DNA from: Hymenopus coronatus
Lineage: Eukaryota > Arthropoda > Insecta > Mantodea > Hymenopodidae
NCBI GenBank assembly: GCA_030762935.1
Contig: CM060884.1
Coordinates: 74,908,696-74,972,695, forward strand
Length of the DNA: 64,000 bases
Direction: 5' to 3'
The notes beneath the pieces were generated by a model, which did no database searches, was not told where the DNA came from, and was given only the letters and a program-made list of their open reading frames with translations. Each line of letters begins with the position of its first letter. The first letter of the stretch is position 1. This document shows positions 33,905-48,900 of this stretch, piece after piece. Position numbers and translations under genes: made by a program.

Positions 33905-36900
33905 TGAGCTAACATGGCCGCCGAGTCAGTTGAGAAAGAGCATATACAAAATGCTTGTGCCAGTGTTGGAAGTGACATGATTTCACAGCTATTCTCTTGC
34001 ATTGAGCTAACATGGCCGCTAAATCAGTTGAGAAAGAGTATATACAAAATGCTTGTGCCAGTGTTGGAAGTGACGTGATTTCACAGCTAATCTCTACCAT
34101 TGAGCTAACATGGCCGCCGAGTCAGTTGAGAAAGAGCGTATACAAAATGCTTGTGCCAGTGTTGGAAGTGACATGATTTCACAGCTATTCTCTACCACTA
34201 AGCTAACATGGCAACATGCCACCGAGTCATTTGAGAAAGAGCATATACAAAATGTTTATGCCAGTGTTGGAAGTGACATGATTTCACAGCTATTCTCTAC
34301 CATTGAGCTAACATGGCAACATGGCCGCTCAGTCAGTTGAGAAAGAGCGTATACAAAATGCTTGTGCCAGTGTTGGAAGTGACATGATTTCACAGCTATT
34401 CTCTACCACTAAGCTAACATGGCAACATGCCGCCGAGTCATTTGAGAAAGAGCATATACAAAATGCTTGTGCCAGTGTTGGAAGTGACATGATTTCACAG
34501 CTATTCTCTTGCATTGAGCTAACATGGCAACATGGCCGCTCAGTCAGTTGAGAAAGAGCGTATACAAAATGCTTGTGCCAGTGTTGGAAGTGACATGATT
34601 TCACAGCTATTCTCTACCATTGAGCTAACATGGCAACATGGCCGCTCAGTCAGTTGAGAAAGAGCGTATACAAAATGCTTGTGCCAGTGTTGGAAGTGAC
34701 ATGATTTCACAGCTATTCTCTTGCATTGAGCTAACATGGCAACATGGCCGCTCAGTCAGTTGAGAAAGAGCATATACAAAATGCTTGTGCCAGTGTTGGA
34801 AGTGACCTGATTTCACAGCTATTCTCTACCATTGAGCTAACATGGCCGCTCAGTCAGTTGAGAAAGAGCGTATACAAAATGCTTGTGCCAGTGTTGGAAG
34901 TGACATGATTTCACAGCTATTCTCTTGCATTGAGCTAACATGGCAACATGGCCGCTCAGTCAGTTGAGAAAGAGCGTATACAAAATGCTTGTGCCAGTGT
35001 TGGAAGTGACATGATTTCACAGCTATTCTCTACCATTGAGCTAACATGGCAACATGGCCGCTCAGTCAGTTGAGAAAGAGCGTATACAAAATGCTTGTGC
35101 CAGTGTTGGAAGTGACATGATTTCACAGCTATTCTCTACCATTGAGATAACATGGCAACATGGCCGCTCAGTCAGTTGAGAAAGAGCATATACAAAATGC
35201 TTGTGCCAGTGTTGGAAGTGACCTGATTTCACAGCTATTCTCTACCATTGAGATAACATGGCAACATGGCCGCTCAGTCAGTTGAGAAAGAGCGTATACA
35301 AAATGCTTGTGCCAGTGTTGGAAGTGACATGATTTCACAGCTATTCTCTTGCATTGAGCTAACATGGCAACATGGCCGCTCAGTCAGTTGAGAAAGAGCA
35401 TATACAAAATGCTTGTGCCAGTGTTGGAAGTGACCTGATTTCACAGCTATTCTCTACCATTGAGATAACATGGCAACATGGCCGCTCAGTCAGTTGAGAA
35501 AGAGCGTATACAAAATGCTTGTGCCAGTGTTGGAAGTGACATGATTTCACAGCTATTCTCTACCATTGAGATAACATGGCAACATGGCCGCTCAGTCAGT
35601 TGAGAAAAAGCATATACAAAATGTTTGTGCCAGTGTTGGAAGTGACTTGATTTCACAGCTATTCTCTTGCATTGAGCTAACATGGCAACATGCCGCCGAG
35701 TCAGTTGAGAAATAGCATATACAAAATGTTTGTGCCAGTGTTGGAAGTGACATGATTTCACAGCTATTCTCTACCATTGAGCTAACATGGCGCCGAGTCA
35801 GTTGAGGAAGAGCATATACAAAATGTTTGTGCCAGTGTTGGAAGTGACATGATTTCACAGCTATTCTCTACCATTGAGCTAACATACCGCCGAGTCAGTT
35901 GAGGAAGAGCATATACAAAATGTTTGTGCCAGTGTTGGAAGTGACATGATTTCACAGCTATTCTCTACCATTGAGCTAACATGGCCGCCACGTCAGTTGA
36001 GAAAGAGCATATACAAAATGTTTGTGCCAGTGTTGGAAGTGACATGATTTCACAGCTATTCTCTACCATTGAGCTAACATGGCCGCCGAGTCAGTTGAGA
36101 AAGAGCATATACAAAATGTTTGTGCCAGTGTTGGAAGTGACCTGATTTCACAGCTATTCTCTACCATTGAGCTAACATGGCAACATGCCGCCGAGTCAGT
36201 TGAGAAAGAGCATATACAAAATGTTTGTGCCAGTGTTGGAAGTGACATGATTTCACAGCTATTCTCTACCATTGAGCTAACATACCGCCGAGTCAGTTGA
36301 GGAAGAGCATATACAAAATGTTTGTGCCAGTGTTGGAAGTGACATGATTTCACAGCTATTCTCTACCATTGAGCTAACATGGCCGCCACGTCAGTTGAGA
36401 AAGAGCATATACAAAATGTTTGTGCCAGTGTTGGAAGTGACATGATTTCACAGCTATTCTCTACCATTGAGCTAACATGGCCGCCGAGTCAGTTGAGAAA
36501 GAGCATATACAAAATGCTTGTGCCAGTGTTGGAAGTGACTTGATTTCACAGCTATTCTCTTGCATTGAGCTAACATGGCCGCTAAATCAGTTGAGAAAGA
36601 GTATATACAAAATGCTTGTGCCAGTGTTGGAAGTGACGTGATTTCACAGCTATTCTCTACCATTGAGCTAACATGGCCGCCGAGTCAGTTGAGAAAGAGC
36701 GTATACAAAATGCTTGTGCCAGTGTTGGAAGTGACATGATTTCACAGCTATTCTCTACCACTAAGCTAACATGGCAACATGCCACCGAGTCATTTGAGAA
36801 AGAGCATATACAAAATGTTTATGCCAGTGTTGGAAGTGACATGATTTCACAGCTATTCTCTACCATTGAGCTAACATGGCCGCTAAATCAGTTGAGAAAG

Positions 36901-39900
36901 AGTATATACAAAATGCTTGTGCCAGTGTTGGAAGTGACGTGATTTCACAGCTATTCTCTACCATTGAGCTAACATGGCCGCCGAGTCAGTTGAGAAAGAG
37001 CATATACAAAATGCTTGTGCCAGTGTTGGAAGTGACTTGATTTCACAGCTATTCTCTACCATTGAGCTAACATGGCCGCCGAGTCAGTTGAGAAAGAGCA
37101 TATACAAAATGCTTGTGCCAGTGTTGGAAGTGACATGATTTCACAGCTATTCTCTACCACTAAGCTAACATGGCAACATGCCGCCGAGTCATTTGAGAAA
37201 GAGCATATACAAAATGTTTATGCCAGTGTTGGAAGTGACATGATTTCACAGCTATTCTCTACCATTGAGATAACATGGCAACATGGCCGCTCAGTCAGTT
37301 GAGAAAGAGCGTATACAAAATGCTTGTGCCAGTGTTGGAAGTGACATGATTTCACAGCTATTCTCTACCACTAAGCTAACATGGCAACATGCCGCCGAGT
37401 CATTTGAGAAAGAGCATATACAAAATGTTTATGCCAGTGTTGGAAGTGACATGATTTCACAGCTATTCTCTACCATTGAGCTAACATGGCCGCCGAGTCA
37501 GTTGAGAAAGAGCATATACAAAATGCTTGTGCCAGTGTTGGAAGTGACCTGATTTCACAGCTATTCTCTACCATTGAGATAACATGGCAACATGGCCGCT
37601 CAGTCAGTTGAGAAAGAGCGTATACAAAATGCTTGTGCCAGTGTTGGAAGTGACTTGATTTCACAGCTATTCTCTTGCATTGAGCTAACATGGCAACATG
37701 GCCGCTCAGTCAGTTGAGAAAGAGCATATACAAAATGTTTGTGCCAGTGTTGGAAGTGACATGATTTCACAGCTATTCTCTACCATTGAGCTAACATGGC
37801 CACCGAGTCAGTTGAGAAAGAGCATATACAAAATGTTTGTGCCAGTGTTGGAAGTGACGTGATTTCACAGCTATTCTCTACCATTGAGCTAACATGGCCG
37901 CCGAGTCAGTTGAGAAAGAGCATATACAAAATGTTTGTGCCAGTGTTGGAAGTGACATGATTTCACAGCTATTCTCTTGCATTGAGCTAACATGGCCGCC
38001 ACGTCAGTTGAGGAAGAGCATATACCAAATGCTTGTGCCAGTGTTGGAAGTGACCTGATTTCACAGCTATTCTCTACCATTGAGCTAACATGGCAACATG
38101 CCGCCGAGTCAGTTGAGAAAGAGCATATACAAAATGTTTGTGCCAGTGTTGGAAGTGACCTGATTTCACAGCTATTCTCTACCATTGAGATAACATGGCA
38201 ACATGGCCGCTCAGTCAGTTGAGAAAGAGCGTATACAAAATGTTTGTGCCAGTGTTGGAAGTGACCTGATTTCACAGCTATTCTCTACCATTGAGCTAAC
38301 ATGGCAACATGCCGCCGAGTCAGTTGAGAAAGAGCATATACAAAATGCTTGTGCCAGTGTTGGAAGTGACATGATTTCACAGCTATTCTCTACCATTGAG
38401 CTAACATGGCAACATGCCGCCGAGTCAGTTGAGAAAGAGCATATACAAAATGTTTGTGCCAGTGTTGGAAGTGACATGATTTCACAGCTATTCTCTACCA
38501 TTGAGCTAACATGGCGCCGAGTCAGTTGAGGAAGAGCATATACAAAATGTTTGTGCCAGTGTTGGAAGTGACATGATTTCACAGCTATTCTCTACCATTG
38601 AGCTAACATGCCGCCGAGTCAGTTGAGAAAGAGCATATACAAAATGTTTGTGCCAGTGTTGGAAGTGACATGATTTCACAGCTATTCTCTACCATTGAGC
38701 TAACATGGCCGCTAAGTCAGTTGAGAAAGAGCATATACAAAATGTTTGAGCCAGTGTTGGAAGTGACATGATTTCACAGCTATTCTCTACCATTGAGCTA
38801 ACATGGCAACATGGCGCCGAGTCAGTTGAGAAAGAGCATATACAAAATGTTTGAGCCAGTGTTGGAAGTGACATGATTTCACAGCTATTCTCTACCACTG
38901 AGCTAACATGGCCGCTAAGTCAGTTGAGAAAGAGCATATACAAAATGTTTGAGCCAGTGTTGGAAGTGACATGATTTCACAGCTATTCTCTACCATTGAG
39001 CTAACATGGCGCCGAGTCAGTTGAGGAAGAGCATATACAAAATGTTTGTGCCAGTGTTGGAAGTGACATGATTTCACAGCTATTCTCTACCATTGAGCTA
39101 ACATACCGCCGAGTCAGTTGAGGAAGAGCATATACAAAATGTTTGTGCCAGTGTTGGAAGTGACATGATTTCACAGCTATTCTCTACCATTGAGCTAACA
39201 TGGCCGCCACGTCAGTTGAGAAAGAGCATATACAAAATGTTTGTGCCAGTGTTGGAAGTGACATGATTTCACAGCTATTCTCTACCATTGAGCTAACATG
39301 GCCGCCGAGTCAGTTGAGAAAGAGCATATACAAAATGTTTGTGCCTGTGTTGGAAGTGACCTGATTTCACAGCTATTCTCTACCATTGAGCTAACATGGC
39401 AACATGCCGCCGAGTCAGTTGAGAAAGAGCATATACAAAATGTTTGTGCCAGTGTTGGAAGTGACATGATTTCACAGCTATTCTCTACCATTGAGCTAAC
39501 ATACCGCCGAGTCAGTTGAGGAAGAGCATATACAAAATGTTTGTGCCAGTGTTGGAAGTGACATGATTTCACAGCTATTCTCTACCATTGAGCTAACATG
39601 GCCGCCACGTCAGTTGAGAAAGAGCATATACAAAATGTTTGTGCCAGTGTTGGAAGTGACATGATTTCACAGCTATTCTCTACCATTGAGCTAACATGGC
39701 CGCCGAGTCAGTTGAGAAAGAGCATATACAAAATGCTTGTGCCAGTGTTGGAAGTGACTTGATTTCACAGCTATTCTCTTGCATTGAGCTAACATGGCCG
39801 CTAAATCAGTTGAGAAAGAGTATATACAAAATGCTTGTGCCAGTGTTGGAAGTGACGTGATTTCACAGCTATTCTCTACCATTGAGCTAACATGGCCGCC

Positions 39901-42900
39901 GAGTCAGTTGAGAAAGAGCGTATACAAAATGCTTGTGCCAGTGTTGGAAGTGACATGATTTCACAGCTATTCTCTACCACTAAGCTAACATGGCAACATG
40001 CCACCGAGTCATTTGAGAAAGAGCATATACAAAATGTTTATGCCAGTGTTGGAAGTGACATGATTTCACAGCTATTCTCTACCATTGAGCTAACATGGCA
40101 ACATGGCCGCTCAGTCAGTTGAGAAAGAGCGTATACAAAATGCTTGTGCCAGTGTTGGAAGTGACATGATTTCACAGCTATTCTCTACCACTAAGCTAAC
40201 ATGGCAACATGCCGCCGAGTCATTTGAGAAAGAGCATATACAAAATGCTTGTGCCAGTGTTGGAAGTGACATGATTTCACAGCTATTCTCTTGCATTGAG
40301 CTAACATGGCAACATGGCCGCTCAGTCAGTTGAGAAAGAGCGTATACAAAATGCTTGTGCCAGTGTTGGAAGTGACATGATTTCACAGCTATTCTCTACC
40401 ATTGAGCTAACATGGCAACATGGCCGCTCAGTCAGTTGAGAAAGAGCGTATACAAAATGCTTGTGCCAGTGTTGGAAGTGACATGATTTCACAGCTATTC
40501 TCTTGCATTGAGCTAACATGGCAACATGGCCGCTCAGTCAGTTGAGAAAGAGCATATACAAAATGCTTGTGCCAGTGTTGGAAGTGACCTGATTTCACAG
40601 CTATTCTCTACCATTGAGCTAACATGGCCGCTCAGTCAGTTGAGAAAGAGCGTATACAAAATGCTTGTGCCAGTGTTGGAAGTGACATGATTTCACAGCT
40701 ATTCTCTTGCATTGAGCTAACATGGCAACATGGCCGCTCAGTCAGTTGAGAAAGAGCGTATACAAAATGCTTGTGCCAGTGTTGGAAGTGACATGATTTC
40801 ACAGCTATTCTCTACCATTGAGCTAACATGGCAACATGGCCGCTCAGTCAGTTGAGAAAGAGCGTATACAAAATGCTTGTGCCAGTGTTGGAAGTGACAT
40901 GATTTCACAGCTATTCTCTACCATTGAGATAACATGGCAACATGGCCGCTCAGTCAGTTGAGAAAGAGCATATACAAAATGCTTGTGCCAGTGTTGGAAG
41001 TGACCTGATTTCACAGCTATTCTCTACCATTGAGATAACATGGCAACATGGCCGCTCAGTCAGTTGAGAAAGAGCGTATACAAAATGCTTGTGCCAGTGT
41101 TGGAAGTGACATGATTTCACAGCTATTCTCTTGCATTGAGCTAACATGGCAACATGGCCGCTCAGTCAGTTGAGAAAGAGCATATACAAAATGCTTGTGC
41201 CAGTGTTGGAAGTGACCTGATTTCACAGCTATTCTCTACCATTGAGATAACATGGCAACATGGCCGCTCAGTCAGTTGAGAAAGAGCGTATACAAAATGC
41301 TTGTGCCAGTGTTGGAAGTGACATGATTTCACAGCTATTCTCTACCATTGAGATAACATGGCAACATGGCCGCTCAGTCAGTTGAGAAAAAGCATATACA
41401 AAATGTTTGTGCCAGTGTTGGAAGTGACTTGATTTCACAGCTATTCTCTTGCATTGAGCTAACATGGCAACATGCCGCCGAGTCAGTTGAGAAATAGCAT
41501 ATACAAAATGTTTGTGCCAGTGTTGGAAGTGACATGATTTCACAGCTATTCTCTACCATTGAGCTAACATGGCGCCGAGTCAGTTGAGGAAGAGCATATA
41601 CAAAATGTTTGTGCCAGTGTTGGAAGTGACATGATTTCACAGCTATTCTCTACCATTGAGCTAACATACCGCCGAGTCAGTTGAGGAAGAGCATATACAA
41701 AATGTTTGTGCCAGTGTTGGAAGTGACATGATTTCACAGCTATTCTCTACCATTGAGCTAACATGGCCGCCACGTCAGTTGAGAAAGAGCATATACAAAA
41801 TGTTTGTGCCAGTGTTGGAAGTGACATGATTTCACAGCTATTCTCTACCATTGAGCTAACATGGCCGCCGAGTCAGTTGAGAAAGAGCATATACAAAATG
41901 TTTGTGCCAGTGTTGGAAGTGACCTGATTTCACAGCTATTCTCTACCATTGAGCTAACATGGCAACATGCCGCCGAGTCAGTTGAGAAAGAGCATATACA
42001 AAATGTTTGTGCCAGTGTTGGAAGTGACATGATTTCACAGCTATTCTCTACCATTGAGCTAACATACCGCCGAGTCAGTTGAGGAAGAGCATATACAAAA
42101 TGTTTGTGCCAGTGTTGGAAGTGACATGATTTCACAGCTATTCTCTACCATTGAGCTAACATGGCCGCCACGTCAGTTGAGAAAGAGCATATACAAAATG
42201 TTTGTGCCAGTGTTGGAAGTGACATGATTTCACAGCTATTCTCTACCATTGAGCTAACATGGCCGCCGAGTCAGTTGAGAAAGAGCATATACAAAATGCT
42301 TGTGCCAGTGTTGGAAGTGACTTGATTTCACAGCTATTCTCTTGCATTGAGCTAACATGGCCGCTAAATCAGTTGAGAAAGAGTATATACAAAATGCTTG
42401 TGCCAGTGTTGGAAGTGACGTGATTTCACAGCTATTCTCTACCATTGAGCTAACATGGCCGCCGAGTCAGTTGAGAAAGAGCGTATACAAAATGCTTGTG
42501 CCAGTGTTGGAAGTGACATGATTTCACAGCTATTCTCTACCACTAAGCTAACATGGCAACATGCCACCGAGTCATTTGAGAAAGAGCATATACAAAATGT
42601 TTATGCCAGTGTTGGAAGTGACATGATTTCACAGCTATTCTCTACCATTGAGCTAACATGGCCGCTAAATCAGTTGAGAAAGAGTATATACAAAATGCTT
42701 GTGCCAGTGTTGGAAGTGACGTGATTTCACAGCTATTCTCTACCATTGAGCTAACATGGCCGCCGAGTCAGTTGAGAAAGAGCATATACAAAATGCTTGT
42801 GCCAGTGTTGGAAGTGACTTGATTTCACAGCTATTCTCTACCATTGAGCTAACATGGCCGCCGAGTCAGTTGAGAAAGAGCATATACAAAATGCTTGTGC

Positions 42901-45900
42901 CAGTGTTGGAAGTGACATGATTTCACAGCTATTCTCTACCACTAAGCTAACATGGCAACATGCCGCCGAGTCATTTGAGAAAGAGCATATACAAAATGTT
43001 TATGCCAGTGTTGGAAGTGACATGATTTCACAGCTATTCTCTACCATTGAGATAACATGGCAACATGGCCGCTCAGTCAGTTGAGAAAGAGCGTATACAA
43101 AATGCTTGTGCCAGTGTTGGAAGTGACATGATTTCACAGCTATTCTCTACCACTAAGCTAACATGGCAACATGCCGCCGAGTCATTTGAGAAAGAGCATA
43201 TACAAAATGTTTATGCCAGTGTTGGAAGTGACATGATTTCACAGCTATTCTCTACCATTGAGCTAACATGGCCGCCGAGTCAGTTGAGAAAGAGCATATA
43301 CAAAATGCTTGTGCCAGTGTTGGAAGTGACCTGATTTCACAGCTATTCTCTACCATTGAGATAACATGGCAACATGGCCGCTCAGTCAGTTGAGAAAGAG
43401 CGTATACAAAATGCTTGTGCCAGTGTTGGAAGTGACTTGATTTCACAGCTATTCTCTTGCATTGAGCTAACATGGCAACATGGCCGCTCAGTCAGTTGAG
43501 AAAGAGCATATACAAAATGTTTGTGCCAGTGTTGGAAGTGACATGATTTCACAGCTATTCTCTACCATTGAGCTAACATGGCCACCGAGTCAGTTGAGAA
43601 AGAGCATATACAAAATGTTTGTGCCAGTGTTGGAAGTGACGTGATTTCACAGCTATTCTCTACCATTGAGCTAACATGGCCGCCGAGTCAGTTGAGAAAG
43701 AGCATATACAAAATGTTTGTGCCAGTGTTGGAAGTGACATGATTTCACAGCTATTCTCTTGCATTGAGCTAACATGGCCGCCACGTCAGTTGAGGAAGAG
43801 CATATACCAAATGCTTGTGCCAGTGTTGGAAGTGACATGATTTCACAGCTATTCTCTACCACTGAGCTAACATGGCCGCCGCGTCAGTTGAGGAAGAACA
43901 TATACAAAATGCTTGTGCCAGTGTTGGAAGTGACCTGATTTCACAGCTATTCTCTACCATTGAGCTAACATGGCAACATGCCGCCGAGTCAGTTGAGAAA
44001 GAGCATATACAAAATGTTTGTGCCAGTGTTGGAAGTGACCTGATTTCACAGCTATTCTCTACCATTGAGATAACATGGCAACATGGCCGCTCAGTCAGTT
44101 GAGAAAGAGCGTATACAAAATGTTTGTGCCAGTGTTGGAAGTGACCTGATTTCACAGCTATTCTCTACCATTGAGCTAACATGGCAACATGCCGCCGAGT
44201 CAGTTGAGAAAGAGCATATACAAAATGCTTGTGCCAGTGTTGGAAGTGACATGATTTCACAGCTATTCTCTACCATTGAGCTAACATGGCAACATGCCGC
44301 CGAGTCAGTTGAGAAAGAGCATATACAAAATGTTTGTGCCAGTGTTGGAAGTGACATGATTTCACAGCTATTCTCTACCATTGAGCTAACATGGCGCCGA
44401 GTCAGTTGAGGAAGAGCATATACAAAATGTTTGTGCCAGTGTTGGAAGTGACATGATTTCACAGCTATTCTCTACCATTGAGCTAACATGCCGCCGAGTC
44501 AGTTGAGAAAGAGCATATACAAAATGTTTGTGCCAGTGTTGGAAGTGACATGATTTCACAGCTATTCTCTACCATTGAGCTAACATGGCCGCTAAGTCAG
44601 TTGAGAAAGAGCATATACAAAATGTTTGAGCCAGTGTTGGAAGTGACATGATTTCACAGCTATTCTCTACCATTGAGCTAACATGGCAACATGGCGCCGA
44701 GTCAGTTGAGAAAGAGCATATACAAAATGTTTGAGCCAGTGTTGGAAGTGACATGATTTCACAGCTATTCTCTACCACTGAGCTAACATGGCCGCTAAGT
44801 CAGTTGAGAAAGAGCATATACAAAATGTTTGAGCCAGTGTTGGAAGTGACATGATTTCACAGCTATTCTCTACCATTGAGCTAACATGGCGCCGAGTCAG
44901 TTGAGGAAGAGCATATACAAAATGTTTGTGCCAGTGTTGGAAGTGACATGATTTCACAGCTATTCTCTACCATTGAGCTAACATACCGCCGAGTCAGTTG
45001 AGGAAGAGCATATACAAAATGTTTGTGCCAGTGTTGGAAGTGACATGATTTCACAGCTATTCTCTACCATTGAGCTAACATGGCCGCCACGTCAGTTGAG
45101 AAAGAGCATATACAAAATGTTTGTGCCAGTGTTGGAAGTGACATGATTTCACAGCTATTCTCTACCATTGAGCTAACATGGCCGCCGAGTCAGTTGAGAA
45201 AGAGCATATACAAAATGTTTGTGCCTGTGTTGGAAGTGACCTGATTTCACAGCTATTCTCTACCATTGAGCTAACATGGCAACATGCCGCCGAGTCAGTT
45301 GAGAAAGAGCATATACAAAATGTTTGTGCCAGTGTTGGAAGTGACATGATTTCACAGCTATTCTCTACCATTGAGCTAACATACCGCCGAGTCAGTTGAG
45401 GAAGAGCATATACAAAATGTTTGTGCCAGTGTTGGAAGTGACATGATTTCACAGCTATTCTCTACCATTGAGCTAACATGGCCGCCACGTCAGTTGAGAA
45501 AGAGCATATACAAAATGTTTGTGCCAGTGTTGGAAGTGACATGATTTCACAGCTATTCTCTACCATTGAGCTAACATGGCCGCCGAGTCAGTTGAGAAAG
45601 AGCATATACAAAATGCTTGTGCCAGTGTTGGAAGTGACTTGATTTCACAGCTATTCTCTTGCATTGAGCTAACATGGCCGCTAAATCAGTTGAGAAAGAG
45701 TATATACAAAATGCTTGTGCCAGTGTTGGAAGTGACGTGATTTCACAGCTATTCTCTACCATTGAGCTAACATGGCCGCCGAGTCAGTTGAGAAAGAGCG
45801 TATACAAAATGCTTGTGCCAGTGTTGGAAGTGACATGATTTCACAGCTATTCTCTACCACTAAGCTAACATGGCAACATGCCACCGAGTCATTTGAGAAA

Positions 45901-45970
45901 GAGCATATACAAAATGTTTATGCCAGTGTTGGAAGTGACATGATTTCACAGCTATTCTCTACCATTGAGC
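33905..45970. repeat. Higher-order repeat in the satellite, 5,782/5,880-bp period
   Basis: Variant patterns at 33905-38056 recur 5,782 bp downstream. After one extra 98-bp unit near 43.8 kb the match continues with a 5,880-bp shift up to about 40.09/45.97 kb. A private variant (gtgcctgtgttgg) is shared at 39345 and 45225. A shorter shift of 3,219 bp links 36063-36940 to 39282-40100, so duplications are nested. Confidence 0.85.
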
Positions 45971-48900
45971 TAACATGGCCGCTAAATCAGTTGAGAAAGA
46001 GTATATACAAAATGCTTGTGCCAGTGTTGGAAGTGACGTGATTTCACAGCTATTCTCTACCATTGAGCTAACATGGCCGCCGAGTCAGTTGAGAAAGAGC
46101 ATATACAAAATGCTTGTGCCAGTGTTGGAAGTGACTTGATTTCACAGCTATTCTCTTGCATTGAGCTAACATGGCCGCCGAGTCAGTTGAGAAAGAGCAT
46201 ATACAAAATGCTTGTGCCAGTGTTGGAAGTGACGTGATTTCACAGCTATTCTCTACCACTGAGCTAACATGGCCGCCGCGTCAGTTGAGGAAGAGCATAT
46301 ACAAAATGCTTGTGCCAGTGTTGGAAGTGACGTGATTTCACAGCTATTCTCTTGCATTGAGCTAACATGGCAAAATGGTCTAGAGTCAGTTGAGAAAGAG
46401 CATATACAAAATGCTTGTGCCAGTGTTGGAAGTGACTTGATTTCAGAGCTATTCTCTACCATTGAGCTAACATGGCAACATGCCGCCGAGTCAGTTGAGA
46501 AAGAGCATATACAAAATGTTTGTGCCAGTGTTGGAAGTGACCTGATTTCACAGCTATTCTCTACCATTGAGCTAACATGGCAACATGCCGCCGAGTCAGT
46601 TGAGAAAGAGCATATACAAAATGCTTGTGCCAGTGTTGGAAGTGACATGATTTCAGAGCTATTCTCTACCATTGAGCTAACATGGCAACATGCCGCCGAG
46701 TCAGTTGAGAAAGAGCATATACAAAATGTTTGTGCCATTGTTGGAAGTGACTTGATTTCACAGCTATTCTCTTGCATTGAGCTAACATGGCCGCCGAGTC
46801 AGTTGAGAAAGAGCATATACAAAATGCTTGTGCCAGTGTTGGAAGTGACATGATTTCACAGCTATTCTCTACCATTGAGCTAACATGGCCGCCGAGTCAG
46901 TTGAGAAAGAGCATATACAAAATGTTTGTGCCAGTGTTGGAAGTGACATGATTTCACAGCTATTCTCTACCACTAAGCTAACATGGCAACATGCCGCCGA
47001 GTCATTTGAGAAAGAGCATATACAAAATGTTTATGCCAGTGTTGGAAGTGACATGATTTCACAGCTATTCTCTACCATTGAGCTAACATGGCCGCCGAGT
47101 CAGTTGAGAAAGAGCATATACAAAATGCTTGTGCCAGTGTTGGAAGTGACATGATTTCACAGCTATTCTCTACCACTAAGCTAACATGGCAACATGCCGC
47201 CGAGTCATTTGAGAAAGAGCATATACAAAATGTTTATGCCAGTGTTGGAAGTGACATGATTTCACAGCTATTCTCTACCATTGAGATAACATGGCAACAT
47301 GGCCGCTCAGTCAGTTGAGAAAGAGCGTATACAAAATGCTTGTGCCAGTGTTGGAAGTGACATGATTTCACAGCTATTCTCTACCACTAAGCTAACATGG
47401 CAACATGCCGCCGAGTCATTTGAGAAAGAGCATATACAAAATGTTTATGCCAGTGTTGGAAGTGACATGATTTCACAGCTATTCTCTACCATTGAGCTAA
47501 CATGGCCGCCGAGTCAGTTGAGAAAGAGCATATACAAAATGCTTGTGCCAGTGTTGGAAGTGACCTGATTTCACAGCTATTCTCTACCATTGAGATAACA
47601 TGGCAACATGGCCGCTCAGTCAGTTGAGAAAGAGCGTATACAAAATGCTTGTGCCAGTGTTGGAAGTGACTTGATTTCACAGCTATTCTCTTGCATTGAG
47701 CTAACATGGCAACATGGCCGCTCAGTCAGTTGAGAAAGAGCATATACAAAATGTTTGTGCCAGTGTTGGAAGTGACATGATTTCACAGCTATTCTCTACC
47801 ATTGAGCTAACATGGCCACCGAGTCAGTTGAGAAAGAGCATATACAAAATGTTTGTGCCAGTGTTGGAAGTGACGTGATTTCACAGCTATTCTCTACCAT
47901 TGAGCTAACATGGCCGCCGAGTCAGTTGAGAAAGAGCATATACAAAATGTTTGTGCCAGTGTTGGAAGTGACATGATTTCACAGCTATTCTCTTGCATTG
48001 AGCTAACATGGCCGCCACGTCAGTTGAGGAAGAGCATATACCAAATGCTTGTGCCAGTGTTGGAAGTGACATGATTTCACAGCTATTCTCTACCACTGAG
48101 CTAACATGGCCGCCGCGTCAGTTGAGGAAGAACATATACAAAATGCTTGTGCCAGTGTTGGAAGTGACCTGATTTCACAGCTATTCTCTACCATTGAGCT
48201 AACATGGCAACATGCCGCCGAGTCAGTTGAGAAAGAGCATATACAAAATGTTTGTGCCAGTGTTGGAAGTGACCTGATTTCACAGCTATTCTCTACCATT
48301 GAGATAACATGGCAACATGGCCGCTCAGTCAGTTGAGAAAGAGCGTATACAAAATGTTTGTGCCAGTGTTGGAAGTGACCTGATTTCACAGCTATTCTCT
48401 ACCATTGAGCTAACATGGCAACATGCCGCCGAGTCAGTTGAGAAAGAGCATATACAAAATGCTTGTGCCAGTGTTGGAAGTGACATGATTTCACAGCTAT
48501 TCTCTACCATTGAGCTAACATGGCAACATGCCGCCGAGTCAGTTGAGAAAGAGCATATACAAAATGTTTGTGCCAGTGTTGGAAGTGACATGATTTCACA
48601 GCTATTCTCTACCATTGAGCTAACATGGCGCCGAGTCAGTTGAGGAAGAGCATATACAAAATGTTTGTGCCAGTGTTGGAAGTGACATGATTTCACAGCT
48701 ATTCTCTACCATTGAGCTAACATGCCGCCGAGTCAGTTGAGAAAGAGCATATACAAAATGTTTGTGCCAGTGTTGGAAGTGACATGATTTCACAGCTATT
48801 CTCTACCATTGAGCTAACATGGCCGCTAAGTCAGTTGAGAAAGAGCATATACAAAATGTTTGAGCCAGTGTTGGAAGTGACATGATTTCACAGCTATTCT

